Positions 1 to 11,942 of a stretch of DNA of 64,000 bases are shown in pieces. This stretch comes from Malurus cyaneus samueli (Eukaryota > Chordata > Aves > Passeriformes > Maluridae). A model generated the notes under the pieces. It was not told the origin of the DNA. It saw only the letters and a program-made list of their open reading frames with translations, and searched no databases. Made by a program: the position numbers and the translations under genes. The stretch's first letter is position 1; every line of letters begins with the position of its first letter. The DNA lies in contig CM019218.1 in NCBI GenBank assembly GCA_009741485.1, forward strand, positions 32,798,387 to 32,862,386, read 5' to 3'.

Positions 1-499
1 GGGGAGTCTGTCAGAGCCCCAAGCACACACCTCATGCAGGATGCCCCCACTTCTCATCATTTCTCCTCTTGTAAAAACTTCTGTAAGTTTCCTTCTCACC
101 CACTGTTCCTATACAAAACTTGCTCAGAGAGTGCCACTAGAGAAATGCTGTCTAAAGTGCTGCCAGGTTATCAACCTGTGGGGAAAAATACTAGATTTTT
201 TTTTCTGTACAGCTATCTCAGGAACTATTTTTAAATAGTGGTAGCAAGGTGTTCTGAGACAGAACTATGATTTGAGTAGATGGTCTTATAAGAACCAGAG
301 TATTAAAGAAAAAGTGTTAAACTGTAGAGATAGAGAACGGCCAGAAACAAAAGTACACCAAATACTACAGTATTTGGCATCCACTCCACTTGCACATGTG
401 TAATGTTGGAAGAAGGGAACATCTCTGGAACAAAAGAGGTGCAGGCAGAAAGCCAGGGCTCACTCAAGTTACACTAGTGAGCAGGACAGTTCTGCAAAG

Positions 500-529
500 T
501 AACAAAATTTCATGCTTAAAATTTTGTTA
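500..529. repeat. Inverted repeat, 11-bp stem with 8-nt loop
   Basis: TAACAAAATTT at 500-510 is exactly complementary to 519-529. It is AT-rich, so an arm this short is only weakly above chance. No function is suggested. Confidence 0.6.
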
Positions 530-674
530 TGGCCTGTCTTTTTGACCAAGGGGGAAGGTAAAAGTGCATTTGTTATATGATTGGTAGATAAAAAGAGACA
601 AATGGTGTCTTCCTTGAGGAAGCAAAGTTAGTTTATGGTGTGGGTTTCTTTACCCAATGAACAAGGGTCAGGAA

Positions 675-903
675 GAGAGGAAATGGCTTTAATTTGCACC
701 AGAACAGGTCTAGGCTGTATATTTGGAAAAAAAAAATCACCAAAAGTGTTATCAAGCACTGGAATAGACTGCCCAGAAAAGAGGCTGAGTCACCATCATT
801 AGAGGTATTTAAAAGGCATGTAAGATGGGGAATTCAGGTGCTAGGTTAACAGTTAGACTCAATTATCTTAGTGGCTTTGTCCAATCTATATGCTTCTGTG
901 ACA
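675..903 (+). mobile_element. CR1 LINE 3' fragment, degraded
   Basis: This resembles the 3' end of a sense-oriented CR1. It runs through the segment describing a single element followed by the characteristic 'gactgcccagaaaagaggctgag' like region, a 'ggtatttaaaaggcatgt' like region and 'tggctttgtccaatct', then a decayed tail reading roughly ATGCTTCTGTGA. It is 5' truncated, as most CR1 copies are, and clearly old. It lies antisense to DPF3. Confidence 0.8.
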
Positions 904-3881
904 GTCAACATCATTTGCAAGAGTAATTTTTGACCTGAGAATACGTTAAAATAGTAAAACATCACAAAAAACTGATTAATAGGACTGGAAATATACAGAA
1001 GCAAACTGAAGAATCAGTCTTACCGTGAAACAAAGACCTCTGCTTTTTCTTAAAATCTAGTACATTCTAGAGGACATAATGGTCTCTCTTTGCCCTCTCT
1101 AACAGAAACAGATCTAAACAAAAATATTGCACATGAGAGCTTTTAGTGGGGAAAACCAGGAGTAAGCAGAAATGTCTGCTTAGCAGAGCTACAAGGAAGC
1201 AAGAGAGGAGCAAGTAGGCCCCTTCTCCAGACCTCTGTGCACTTTCACTAATTTACAATAGTCACCATTTGAAATGAAATTAAATACCACCTCTTCATGC
1301 CCCTCAGCATCATCAATAAATTTTTGCTGCTGTCACTGTGGCTTGCTCTTCCCCTTCTGAAGGGTCTGGAGATTAGGCAGGACCTAGGGGTATATACCAA
1401 AAAGAAGCAACCAGTAATAAATTTCACTACTGAGACATTTCAGACGACATCTTGCTCTTGTTCTCCCAGATGAGGGGCTGCTAGATCAATTGCTCTGTGC
1501 CATCTCCCGATCGTGCAGGTGCTACCTGATATAACCTACTTAAGGGTAGAGTCTCAGTGAAAGTCAACACTCTGCCACATACCTGAGGACAAATATGCAA
1601 CACTGAAGGCTGCTGAGCCCTATTTTTCATCACTGAAGGCTGCAGACAGAACGTGCAGCACAAAGCCAACATTACGAAGTGGCAGTCCCAATTTCTGAAG
1701 AAAGGTAAGCAGTAGGCCAGAGAAACTTGCTCACTTCCAGCCAAACGTAAATGCTGCAAACCTTGTTGGTCAACACAAGCACCTTGTTTCAGTCTACAGA
1801 CACTGCCTATCTCTATAAACCTCTCCTCCTGAGGGTTTTACTGAATTATACCCCACAGGAGGCTCTTGAGGGATCTATCTGCTCTTCTGCTGATAGAGGA
1901 GCTAAAGGCACAGAGAGAATGAGCTGTCTCCAAGCAAAGGACCTGCTGCCTTCAACACCTGCACTGTTTTAATTAACCAGACATGCTTTATCTGCTTCCT
2001 TGCCTACTACATGGCCATTCTATGTCACAGTCGCACAATCAGTTTGAGACAGCAGTAGCTTGCACTGACCTTGAAATAAATGTCCTCTGCCCTTCTGCTG
2101 CTATTCCCATCATATGTCTGCTTTCCCCCCATGCCACACAAGCCCTCATACAATCACTAAATGTAAAAGAATGATGTGAAAACAAAACAAAATGTTTTAA
2201 GTGCAATGGGTTATCTAGCCTTAACCATTTCACATCTGGTGCAAGGAAAGGTAATGTCAGGTTGGGACATATAGTCAGCAACTGCTGTGAAAAGGCTGCA
2301 GCACTGGCTAAAACCAGTTACAGAGCTATATCATCAGACAGCAAGTCCTACACATCCTGCACTGATCCAGTCCTTTTTTTCATATTTTGAAAAAGGTGGA
2401 AGCAAGGAGGTTTTAGGAGTTGCCACTATTGTTGCAACATACCCAAAGGATCTTTACCCTCACTCTCAGAAGCCATCAACTTTTTAACTCAGTCTCATTT
2501 TACTCAGTTAGCCCCATCAAATTTTCTGCCATTCGTGCTGCAGAACAAGTGTGATCATACAGAACCTCTGAAGAGGACAAGACAGTTTTCCCAGGAGTGG
2601 ATTAGTCAGTGTTACTGTGCTCACTACCCTGGGCTTTCCATGAGGCCACAAAGTTCAACTTTCCTGCTATTTTTCCCAGCAGCCCTGTTACTCTACCCCT
2701 CTCTTCTCATCCTGCGCTACCAACCATACATCCCTTCATCTACCCACTCTGTCCAGTTCATCTCTTTGTATGCAAGCAAGATATTAACAAACTTTCAAGA
2801 GCAAATACAACAAAAACCAGGGCCGGATCTTTCATTAAGAGACTACTCTTGACAGAAGCCCAGATGTGGTTCCCTATTCCCCTAGATGATATTGTGAATG
2901 TGCACTAATAGAAAAGCTTCCAAAGAAGAAAGAGGCAGTGTTTAGTGGGAGCATCACCTGAGAGACAGCACAGAAATTCCTTCAAAATAGATAGTCTGCA
3001 CAACCCTGTCAACAGGAAGCACAGTTACTCTGGGGCATTTGTCAACATATCAGTAAAAAGCATCACTCTTTCAAAAACAATTATTCATAAAAAACAGGCA
3101 TAACCCTTGTGATATTGCTCATACACTGGATGCACCACAGCAGAATATGATGGAGCTCAACTCTGCATGTGCTGTGACTTTTTACCCCCTCTCTCTTCCT
3201 TCTCACACTACAGAATCCCATTATACTAAATCACAGTAGTGATTCAGAAAGAAAAATTTATGAACAGTGTATTCCTTTTCAATTACTGTTGCTGCCAGTG
3301 GAGGCTTATATAAAAAACTATGAAGGGAAATGACTTTGTCACATGTCCTCCAAGTGCCACCATGGTACATGGAGAGTCTGCCACTTCCCACTTCATCCCC
3401 AAGGCCTTAGGTGGAAGTTACAGCCTTGCCACTAGCCAAGAGGCTTGTGCCAGCACTCCCTAACCATCAGTTGAGACAAACTCAAGTAAAGAGACCTGCT
3501 TAAATTATTTTATGTTAATCTACATTATTTTTTAAAGAGATATATAAAAGGAGCTTAGGTGGCACACCAAGAGGATATTGACTTTCAGCAGAGAAGCAAA
3601 GAGGAGCTGAAGGAACAACTGCTTCAGCTGCACAACTGCATGTGTTGCCTTGGCCTGCAGCCATGCAGCGTGATGCAGATAACTACAGTCACATGTTCGG
3701 TTCAAGTGTAATGAGTTCAGCTTTTCATCAAGCTATGATATGTAAACAGTGTGTCTATAAATAAATAAATATGCCTCTCCAATGCTCCCGGTAGCCTCAA
3801 CAATCTTCTGTTATATGTTAAAACAAACAAACAGACAGAAAATCTGCTGCCTCTGGATCAGCTCACACTGCATGCAGTACA

Positions 3882-3916
3882 ACCACCAAGTACTTGTACA
3901 TCAAGTACTTGGTGGT
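3882..3916. repeat. Perfect inverted repeat, 15-bp stem with 5-nt loop
   Basis: The left arm 3882-3896 (ACCACCAAGTACTTG) and the right arm 3902-3916 are exact reverse complements, separated by TACAT. Each arm contains the self-complementary decamer CAAGTACTTG. Transcribed on either strand it would fold into a stable hairpin. The stem is short for a microRNA precursor. CAAGTACTT also resembles NKX-family homeodomain sites, so a paired protein-binding site is another reading. Confidence 0.85.
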
Positions 3917-6900
3917 GTCTCGAGTACATCACCAGGAGGAGGATCTCAGAACAGCCCCTAACTACCAAAGCCCTGTTGACTCAAGAAATAAACCAGAATC
4001 TCCTGGATGCTCTGCAATTTATAAAAAATCCCAGGCAGTACAGAGTGCATAGATGGCACTTCAGGAAGCAACACTCTGCCCTCAGTTCTGAGTCACTGTT
4101 GAATCAAAGCCCAAACTTGATGCTAATGGAACACTGTGCAGATGCCCAAATCGCCTCTGAGGTGGAGGTCCTGACAGACCATGATTGCTTGAGATCCTGT
4201 AGAAATTATCATATGAGTAAAATACACTCCAAGGGCAGACCACATGCCACTAAAATTCATCAGTGAATTTGGCCTCATGAGAACAAAAGACAAACTTATT
4301 CCTGTAGGGAGAAAGAAAGGGGAGCTGTGTGGTGATTTTGTAATACTCATGCAAGGCTGTGAGCTCTCCTGGGAAAAACATTCGCCTTATGTTCCATCCA
4401 CAAGAAAAACCTCTCTACAGTGGGGTGGGAATGGTGGAAATCTCTTGTAACAAAGCTTCCAGAAAAAGGAATACAACCACCTTCAAAGTTCACATTCCTA
4501 TCAAAAGGTTTCTAACCTCCTGTTAACATAAGCCATACTGTAGGTCACTGTACAAAAGACACTAGGAAAACAAAAGCTAATACACCTCTGCAGTTTCGAA
4601 AATTCCTTGCTTATATCTGGATTATCTCCATTTTTCACAACTTTCATGCTGAATAGATGAAAAATAAAAAATTAAAAACAAGTAGAAGACAAATCTAATG
4701 CCTGAATCCTCTGACTTTGAATTTCATGCTAACTGTCCCTTTTAATGCCTCCAATTCAGAGTATTTTTCCATCTTCTTCCTCCAAAACTTGTACAGCCAG
4801 AAACAGACAACATATTTCCATGTTGTAACAATCCTTATAAATACTTTATAATGTACATATACTTGTACTTGAATAAACCCTGAATAGGAAATTCATTACT
4901 AAATTTTTAGTGTATAGATAGCTCTGTGAACTAAAATAAGTTGCCTTCTCTCAAACACCTGCAGTTTGGGGCAGGCACACAAAGCTGGCTAATTGTTTCA
5001 GCACTAATTTACTGCTCTGGGAGGTTTTATTACAGCTCTCCAGCCAGCCACCTTGGAACCTCACTAGCAAATCATTTCAGTTGTGATTTGGACACAAACT
5101 GCCTGGTCTGGCACTGCCTAGTCTGAGTTAAGATTCCACTTGAGCATAGCCCTGCTCGGGGAGAGCAGAAACATCTGCTTTCCCTGCAGGCTCACTATTC
5201 CACAAGAGCCCTTTCACTCTATTTTGGTTATTCTATTCCTTTTTTCAAGTTGGAATGTAAAAGCAATAGAGGAAGTAGTTTTTACTTTTCAGAAATCTGT
5301 CGTCCAAGATGGTTCAATTCTAGTAAAGACTCGATTTTCTTCTTATAAAATCTGAACTTATGTTACTAGCCCTACCTCGGGTTCCCCTGATGAACAGTAC
5401 ATAAATGAGAATTCGTACAATTGCCTTGCCTAGTATACCTAACTTCTGCTCTTTGTACTGGTGGGACGAGTGAGAAGTGAACACAGAACTGTACTTTATC
5501 TGTTAAATGCTAAAGTACCATCAGCTGGTGCAGGTCAATAGACACCTCGACCAATGTGTTCTTCTCTGTGTGATTCATAGTTAACTATGAAGATCCATTA
5601 ACAAAAATGTTACTGACAAATAACAGCATCCTTGTGAACTATGAAGAGCCCCAGTTTTGATGCATTTAAATGTGTAGTAGTAGAGACGAACAAGATTGAC
5701 ATTTTTCAGCCACATTTTTGAATAAAGGGGAGGAAGGAAAACCACAAAGAAATACGTTGAGAGAATTTTATGAAACTTGCATCTTCTCACAGTGCCTGGA
5801 GAGTCTAAATCCAGTCAATAGCAGTCAGATTACAATACCATCAGCACCTGCACTACAGTAAGCCTATTCCTTCAGGACCACATGTGCCAAAAACTTTTCT
5901 GAAGAGCAAGTTACCTAAAGAGATCGTACCAATTTCTGCTGTGCATAGAAGGAAGTCCTAATCTAGCATCAACTGCAATGGTGCTGGTACCACCATACCA
6001 GAGATTACTGACCCAGTATTTTTAAGAAGGTTTTCATCAATTTTCATCAAGCAAAAGAAACAGGGTTAGGTTGAGTAGTTTAAATTGGTGGTCAGAATTA
6101 AACTGATTGATGTCACCTGAAATGAAAGCACACAAACTGCTCTGCTAGGAGGCTGTGGTAATTTCTGGAAGCAAGGAAGTCACAAGTCACTTGTAATTGC
6201 AACATCACTCATCAAAAGGTGTCTATTTCTGGACTAACTGCATTGGTTAAAACATGCATGTGCTTGACTCAGTGTCTTTCTATATTACTTTATTTTGCTT
6301 TCTATAAGTAGTATATTGATTTACCTTAAATCAACTGCTTACCAAAATTTACTTTCTTGCTAAAATAATAAGAAGAATCCAGTTATCTCACATATTCAAG
6401 GCCTACTAATGGTTCAGATTGGCAGGTCATCCTGTGGGAAAGCTTCTGCTCCTGGTGACAAAATTGGATGAGCTCATCAAGAAGGAGATTTAAGTCAACA
6501 CATCTGTAAATCCAGCTACAAGAACTAACTTCAGTTAAATCTATTTAATTGGGGAAAGAAGAAAGCATACATGGCTACTACAAGCCTGTAGTAAAGTGTT
6601 TTATTTCATTTGTCCTAATGAAGACCTTGCCTCTGATGTGGAAAGCATTTACAGGGCCACAGGGTACAAGATATTCTAATAATAAATCTTTGATCCATTA
6701 CTTGGTTTCTAGAGACAAAATCTGTTTCTGATGTGATTCCACTGAAGCAAGAGTTACACCAAAGATGAACTCTCTGGTTAAATATTGTTTGGAGAAAATA
6801 CCATGTTACAGGAACAAAATAAAAAGAGGTTTTACACCATGTAACTGTTAAGTATCTTTTCTAGCAGGAAGAACAGGGCTATAGAGAAATTAAAGTGGCA

Positions 6901-9675
6901 GCTGACCTTAGGAAGAAAATCAAGGTACGTGTTAAGACTTCAGCATTTGCTTTGCAGAATCTCAGCGTTACACTTTTTGTATAGCTAAAAATACCAGCTG
7001 AGAGCACTCTAATTGAGCTATATACTTGAGAACATGAACTCTTGCTTCTGGCAAAAAAAAAAGCAACACCTGCTCATAAGGGTTAAACGGATGGAGTACT
7101 GACTGTTCAGAAGCGTCTGAAACAATAACTGGGCCTGTATTTTGCATTTGCTTTAATTCCCTCAATGGCCATTCTTATCCTTGGCTCAAACACGCTCTGG
7201 AGCTTGTGACTGGTTCTCGCTAAACCCTGGTCTCTCCCACAGCAGGAATCACAGCCTGGTTGAAAATTTTTACTTACTTCTGTGATACATTTTGTTCCAG
7301 TAAAGATCCTAAGGACAGTGAGTGAAGATGTCTCTCAGGTGAACACTAGTCCATCACATGGGGGCATAAATTCCCAATCAGTCATCCAGTGCTTTCACCA
7401 GTACCTTACAGGATAGCCTATGGCACAGGGTCTTCCAGCTGTAGATCCCTGACTTCCCTTCCCCACTATTCTCATGAGTACCTTTATGGTTACAAGAGAT
7501 GTTCTGAAGTTCCTACCTGAAGCTGCTTCCCAACACTACTCAGATTATGCAAGATGCTCACTCAAGGGCTGATGTGCAAACGTGAAGTAATTTGTTTAAA
7601 TACGTGTTCCTTGGGCCAGCCTTGTGCTGTGCTCTGTCATTCAGGAAAGCCATATTAGATGCCTGTCTCAGGCTTTTTTTGTTGAGTATTTTCTTTCCTC
7701 CCTGGAGTGACAGGCTAATTAAGGAGTGACAGAGACAGTCTCAGAAGAGTCCTGTTCAAATATCAAAGCAACAGATGCAGCAAGACAGACAGACCTTCAC
7801 TGCCAGCTGCTGCAGCTCTATCCCAGTGCACCATGCCACCACTGGCCTGTCACATAACATGAAAGAGTCTCTGGTTTTCTTTTATCACCTCCCAAACCAT
7901 GAGAATTGTGCAAGTTGTAGGAATTAAGCCAGTGAAATCCAGGAACAACAGGAGAATCAGGTCTTTGGTATTTTAGAGCAAACTAGTGAGCGGAGAAAGG
8001 AAAAGGAGAGGGAAAAAGTAATCTCACGTGTATCAGAGAGGATTGTTGGCTTTGTTTAGCCAGTGACTTCAGCAAGAATGAAATTACCTTGTGATAGCTG
8101 CAAAATAAAGTTGAATCCATTGTGCCATTGCTATCAGGCAGTATCAGAGTTTGATGTAGCTGGAATACATTTCACTGTAATCCACAAAGGGCATGGGCCA
8201 CTTCCTAATAAACAATGGGGTGAACAGCAGAGTCATGCGGCTCCCCAGAAACAGCCTGCTCTACTCCCCCACCTCCACACTGAGCTCGGCAGTACAGAGC
8301 ACTTCTTGCCTCTTTCATTTTGGCCATAACCACCACTCAGTGCATCATTAGGATTGCCTGAGCCAAACCCACTGCTCTCCACAAACCCACAGCTACTCTA
8401 AAGCCTTATGTCACTGGGATGGCTCAGGCCTTTGAGGATTCACCTGAGACAGGATATAGGGGACTGCAGAGCACTGTGAGAGAAAGCACAGGATCGCTGT
8501 TCATCCTCTCAAATAACAGAACCACGGTGAACAGTTGCTGGAGGCCATACTGAGGTTAGTCCTGTGTGCATATTTTCAAAGGAAAACTACAAAGAATTTT
8601 AAAGATTTTTACCCCTCAGCCTGGCATGGATACAAAGGTGATGAACACAATGTTCCTTCATAGGCTTCTGTTCTGTACCTTACTGTGGTCATTGCACCGT
8701 CACACAGCAAGGCTGAGATCCTGACCACTGCCCAGAGATTTCCTGTTTGTACTATGAAAAGGTGATTTATTTATTGGTTTTTTGTTTTGTTTTTTTTTAA
8801 TTGCTTAAACTGGGCAAAGATTTCAGAAGACTACATATTCTCCTTGAGTTACTACATTTGCACAATTCCATGGGTGGGCATGCCACATTAAGGACAAATG
8901 AAACAGAAAGAGTCTAATGTGAGGAATTTACAATCTAAATTAAGCATAGCTCAGCAAAGGTGACAAAAAACAGCAGCATGGGAGGACACATGCCTCAACT
9001 GCAAGAGCTCACAGGATCTGTTCAGCAGGCGTAATGAACTTAATGATTCTTTTTCTCTCATCATTTCACTCCCCGCTTCCCCCCATTCATAATATTTAAA
9101 TCTGCAGACAGTGAACTCAGTCTTCATCTCAGTGAAGCAAATGGCAACATTTCAAATTACTTCAGTAGCATCAGGATTTGGCTTGATATCTGGCATGAAA
9201 GATCAGGGTGGAGAACAGCAAACAAGGGCTAGCCTAAAAGGAGTGGATTTAGTGAGTGGTTTGGAGGAAAGTTGAGCAGCACAATGCATAGGGTTGAAGA
9301 GGCATCGTTATATGATACACAAAAATGCACAGAGACATTTATGGCAGCAGAATAGCAAGCTGAATTAGGAGAAAAGCTGGCACAATAAACAGAGCATTCA
9401 GATACAGGAGGTGAAATTCTATTCCTGATTTCACTTAATTACAAAGAGGAAAGTATATAATTGAAAAGAATCACAAAGGTTGGGAGATAGCAATGCAGTG
9501 TATTGAAGACAGTGATGTGGTGATAGAGTCGGAGGAGTCTAAAAAATGTCACAGGGGCTATGCCAGGTGTGGGCAGGAGACACTGGTGGCCCAGGGGAGA
9601 GGAAGATGTGTTTTAACAATGATCCTGCTGTACTTGTATAATGCGAGAGGGAGAGGCCCAAAGAATGAGAAAAGG

Positions 9676-9740
9676 GGCACTAAAGTGCTAATTATAAATG
9701 GCAATTAGTGGCGCTTCAGTCTCTTAATTGAAACAGAAAG
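9676..9740. promoter_or_regulatory. Candidate conserved enhancer block with MEF2-like and homeodomain motifs
   Basis: This short stretch is dense in TAAT/ATTA homeodomain cores and contains CTAATTATAA (9688-9697), which fits the MEF2 consensus YTA(A/T)4TAR. The 16-mer GCTAATTATAAATGGC at 9687-9702 recurs exactly at 40831-40846 in the CpG island near the promoter. Enhancer function and conservation are inferred from motif density only. Confidence 0.35.
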
Positions 9741-10283
9741 CAATAGAACGACCTTTCTCATATGTAAAGAGTCAGCATTTCTGCTTGAAAAAAAATGTAA
9801 GTGCAATCAAAATGGGAGGATGTTTACAAAGGTAAACATGCAATGGGTAGATGTCTGCAGGAATGCAAAATAGTGTAACTTACAAAAGTAATGAAAAGCA
9901 ATATTCCCCTTGCAGGGAATTTCAGACCACTGATCTTTGGGACAGGTTGGAAGGCAAGGTGAAAAAGTACAGCAAAAAGAAATACAATCCTAATAGGATC
10001 TTAAAAGTCATAAACAAAAGACAATAATCAACTGTGTATTCTCCAAAAATACCACAGGGAGTTTCCATGGTGCAGTAGAGGCATCAGGGAAGAGACCTCA
10101 GCTGTATCAAGAGCCACCACGGGAATTAGCACCATCTGCTCCACAAAGCACAGAAGGAGGAGAAAGGGGAAAGGATGGGCAACACACACTGAAACTTGGT
10201 AACAAACCGCGTGTCTACCCTGCAGAACTGTTCATAGAATGTCAGCAGCACCACTAAGGAAAAAATAGGCAAGCAAATACTTT

Positions 10284-10351
10284 CAGAATCACGGAATGGT
10301 TTGGATTGGAAGGCACCTTAAGGACCAGCTTTCCTGCTGTGGGCAGGGAGC
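10284..10351 (-). mobile_element. CR1 LINE 3' tail fragment
   Basis: Read on the plus strand this is the reverse complement of a CR1 3' terminus: CAGAATCACGGAATGGTT followed by TTGGAAGGCACCTTAAGGA and then a 'ctgtgggcaggga' remnant. A few tens of bases that normally join the two parts are missing. Only about 70 bp remain. The copy is in the same sense as DPF3. Confidence 0.85.
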
Positions 10352-11509
10352 AACAGTCACATATAAATACTAAAAGTAAAATAAAATATACATGGTGGTG
10401 GTGCTAGCAGGGAATAAAGAAGGACAATGATCCCATTCGTTTCCTTGTGTACCCTGGAACACTTCCAGCAAAGTCCATAAGGTGACCACGATTTACAACA
10501 GTTGTAAGGATCTGGTCCAATGAGTTCATTTTCTTACACTGCTGCATTATGAATTTAACAGAGTAAGTTCCAGGGAAAGGTCCTGTCACTTTTACTTTAT
10601 TTGGAATCAGCAGCACTAGTACAGAGGTTCCCCAGTTGGTGTAGACATCATGTTTACACCAGAAAAGGAGAACCTGTAGAGGTCACGTTTTGTTTAATGG
10701 AAAGAACACAACTCTCCACACACACAGCCAAATGTTATTAGTCTCTTTTAGCTGAGTAGTTCCAGGATTGCCAAGGAGAGCAAGGCTCCCCAAGATACTG
10801 GACTTGCTTACCTGAACAGTCTCACTGACTTCATCCACACTCCAGATGCATCTACAGACAGCACATGACTGGTGCTAATGGTTGATGTGCCCAGTGCTGG
10901 CTCCCAGCAGCCACATGAGAGCTGCAGCATTCTGCACTATCAGGCACTGCACTGCCAAGTGTTTTTGTGTGCAATTTAAATGCCTGCAGAGCATTAAGGT
11001 GGCTAGCATCTCCTGACAGACCAAGAAAAAGAATCATGAAGAAGTTAAAAGCCTGTAGAAGGAGCTGCTTATCACTTTTGTCCTAACAAAATCTTTTGTA
11101 AGTATCTAGTTAAAATATATGTCTTTTCCATCTCTCTTGGGAGGCATAAAAGTCTGCATAGACCAAAGTCTGATTCATCTTAACACAGATTATGCAAAAG
11201 GCCCAGAAAGCATCAAATGTCAGAAAGAACTTTGATTTCAAAATATGTGACAGACCTGCACAAAATCCCAGCCTGGTCATTCTTCAAACTTGAGAGTAAC
11301 AAAATATTAATTTTAACTAGATCTCAGCTTCAAGAGGAGGCCGGCATCTACTAAGCCTGAATCCAACAGCACAGGTAAGCATCTGAGCATGCACACAAAC
11401 TGCTCTGGAGAACAAACTGGGAATTTCTAGCTGTGGAACACCATTAAGCCAATTTTCCACTTTAATCCCTGCCAGTTATTCAACTGGATTTGTAGTCTTC
11501 TTCTTCATT

Positions 11510-11942
11510 TCACAGAACCATAGAACGGTTTGGATTGGAAAGAGCATCTCATTCCAACCCCCCTGCATGGGCAGGGATATCTTCCACCAGACTAAGCTGC
11601 TCAGAGCTCCAGCCAGCTTGGCTCTGAACACTTCCAGGGATGGAGCAACCACAGCTTCTCTGGGTAACCTGTTCCAGAACCTCACCACCCACACAATAAA
11701 GAATTTTTTTTTCCTAATTTATCTAACCTAATTCTACTATCTTTCAGTTTAAAGCCATTACCCCTTGATCTGTCACTACATGATTTCGTAAAAAGTCCCT
11801 CTCCAGCCTTCTTGTAAGTCCTCTTTAGACACTGGAAGGTGCCATAAAGTCTCCCTGGAGCTTTCTCTTCTCAACAGTGAACAAATCCTACTCTCTCAGT
11901 CTGTCTTCACAGGAGAGATGCCATGTTTTCTTTATTAGGAAA
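11510..11942 (-). mobile_element. CR1 LINE 3' fragment, about 430 bp
   Basis: This is the reverse complement of a CR1 3' end, starting at the tail (ACAGAACCATAGAACGGTT) and continuing through the cytoplasmic CR1 landmarks in order: TTCCAACCCCCCTGCATGGG, the 'acttccagggatggagcaacc' region, the 'accattaccccttgatctgtc' region and 'ctctctcagtctgtcttcac'. It is 5' truncated near 11942. A frame of 72 codons across it is a decayed remnant of the CR1 reverse-transcriptase ORF end or chance. It is sense with DPF3. Confidence 0.95.

Larger units (their letters stand above)
906..10283. other. Intron sequence without recognisable genes
   Basis: About 9.4 kb of AT-rich unique intron. I see no coding exon with good splice sites and no recognisable repeat. 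Features of note are the hairpin at 3882-3916, a T-rich stretch near 8766-8800, an isolated TATA-like string near 3541 and the homeodomain/MEF2-like block at 9676-9740. Confidence 0.6.

Noticed and set aside
3541..3552. TATATAAAAGG, a TATA-box-like string
   Set aside because: It is isolated, with no CpG enrichment, initiator or downstream exon, and such strings are common in AT-rich introns.
11476..11694. 72-codon minus-strand frame
   Set aside because: It falls in the CR1 copy at 11510-11942 and is a retrotransposon remnant, not a host gene.
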